Positions 12,967 through 13,596 of a DNA stretch of 13,596 nt are shown here, one piece after another (positions within the stretch are counted from its first letter, which is position 1; each line of letters starts with the position of its first letter). The DNA lies in the NCBI GenBank assembly GCA_946481235.1, contig CAMLME010000033.1, forward strand, positions 1-13,596. The letters are read 5' to 3'. This DNA comes from an uncultured Methylobacillus sp. GTDB lineage: Bacteria > Pseudomonadota > Gammaproteobacteria > Burkholderiales > Methylophilaceae. The notes beneath the pieces were generated by a model. The model was not told the DNA's origin and did no database searches. It saw nothing but the letters and a program-made list of their open reading frames with translations. Made by a program: the position numbers and the translations under genes.

Positions 12967-13596
12967 TTACTCAGGGTGCGTGCCGATTTCCAGCGGCGCG
13001 CCATCGTCGAAGCGTGCCAGCCAGTTGACCGCGGTTCGGTGGAATTTGGTGAGCCCCTTGTATTCGATCAGGTCGGCGGGCAGGTCGCGCAGGATCCGGT
13101 GGAAGCGTTTCGCCCAGCGCGGATAGGTCGCCAGTTCGTCCAGGCTGATCAGGTAGCAGCGGATGCTGAACACGATGCCGTTGCTGCGCGGCAGGCGGAA
13201 CAGCGACTGCAGCTCGACCCGCAGATGCACCTTTTCGCCGGCGTTTTCCATGGTGACGGTATTGCGGTCCGGGCCCCATTTCGGGTAGTTTTCCGGCGAG
13301 GTATCGAGCCGCGGGTTGATGGTCATGGTCCAGTTCAGGCGACGTACCGGGCTGCCCAGCTGCAGGTTCATCATGAATTTCAGCGCACGGTCCATCACGC
13401 CCATTTCCGTCGCGCGCGGCACCGGCGCATGCCATTGATGCCAGGACATGCCGACATCGAACGCCAGCGACCAGTCCGCCTGGCTGGTGATGCAGCCGGC
13501 ATCGGCGAAGAGCGTGCCTTCGCGCTGGTCCAGCAGCACGAAGTCGCCCTGGATCTGGCGGCCGACGTATTCGAACGGGTCCATTTCCATCGTGGA
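12967..13596 (-). CDS. DUF3445 / haem-dependent oxidative N-demethylase-like protein, N-terminally incomplete
   Basis: The frame is open from TGA at 12967 to the window edge, giving about 209 residues; the first Met in view (13590) is preceded by in-frame codons, so the gene starts outside. Family marks: DPFEYVGRQIQGDFVLLDQREG near the visible start, ITSQADWSLAFDVGMSWHQWHAPVP (about 34-58), RALKFMMNL, VRRLNWTMTINPRL and LRVELQSLFRLPRSNGIVFSIRCYL. This fits DUF3445, whose characterised member is the haem-dependent oxidative N-demethylase of dimethylamine breakdown; the conserved ITSQADW...KHAPVP-type block and RxNW are shared. Whether this protein is catalytic is unknown. It lies 39 nt upstream of the truncated haemoglobin on the same strand, so two haem-linked proteins are grouped. 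Confidence 0.8.
   Translation of the reverse strand, partial: STMEMDPFEYVGRQIQGDFVLLDQREGTLFADAGCITSQADWSLAFDVGMSWHQWHAPVPRATEMGVMDRALKFMMNLQLGSPVRRLNWTMTINPRLDTSPENYPKWGPDRNTVTMENAGEKVHLRVELQSLFRLPRSNGIVFSIRCYLISLDELATYPRWAKRFHRILRDLPADLIEYKGLTKFHRTAVNWLARFDDGAPLEIGTHPE

Overview
The window looks like chromosomal DNA of a GC-rich Gram-negative proteobacterium. A betaproteobacterium of the Nitrosomonadales or a methylotroph-like group is my best guess, but this is an inference from gene content (a Fae homolog, a TIGR02001-type outer-membrane protein, a NarX/NarL-style two-component pair, a DUF3445 protein and a group-2 truncated haemoglobin). No rRNA, tRNA, transposase or CRISPR array was seen, and no gene-free stretch exceeds 300 bases.

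Left part (1-2097): the C-terminal end of a type I-secreted RTX-like protein, then a small acidic protein made of two diverged copies of one ~75-residue unit, then a one-domain thioredoxin, all on the plus strand. A perfect 13-bp inverted repeat between the first two genes pairs the region just after the RTX stop with the Shine-Dalgarno of the repeat protein. Converging on them is a minus-strand GGDEF protein whose signature is degenerate (EGDRF).

Phage-like pair (2098-3479): a DUF5131 (Gp37/Gp68) three-cysteine protein and an ASCH-like protein, overlapping by ATGA. Other phage genes of this kind are not visible around them.

One-carbon/stress block (3530-7447): on the minus strand a Fae homolog, an N-formylglutamate deformylase (HutG-type) and a Cys/Met-metabolism PLP enzyme sit 24-25 nt apart as an apparent operon. 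A BFD-like [2Fe-2S] mini-protein lies downstream of a weak terminator. Two small cupins (EutQ-like and Cupin_3-like) are transcribed divergently from the Fae homolog. No histidine-utilisation genes accompany the deformylase, so a role in formaldehyde/formyl metabolism is possible but unproven.

Signalling block (7517-11480): a NarL/LuxR-family response regulator and its NarX-architecture sensor kinase on the minus strand, divergent from a membrane protein with three PAS domains and no output domain. The kinase frame runs upstream of its only conventional start to a perfect Shine-Dalgarno followed by CTG.

Right part (11539-13596): a TIGR02001-type outer-membrane protein with its own intrinsic terminator and an AT-rich upstream region, then a group-2 truncated haemoglobin preceded by the C-terminal two-thirds or so of a DUF3445 (haem-dependent oxidative N-demethylase-like) protein, cut by the window end.
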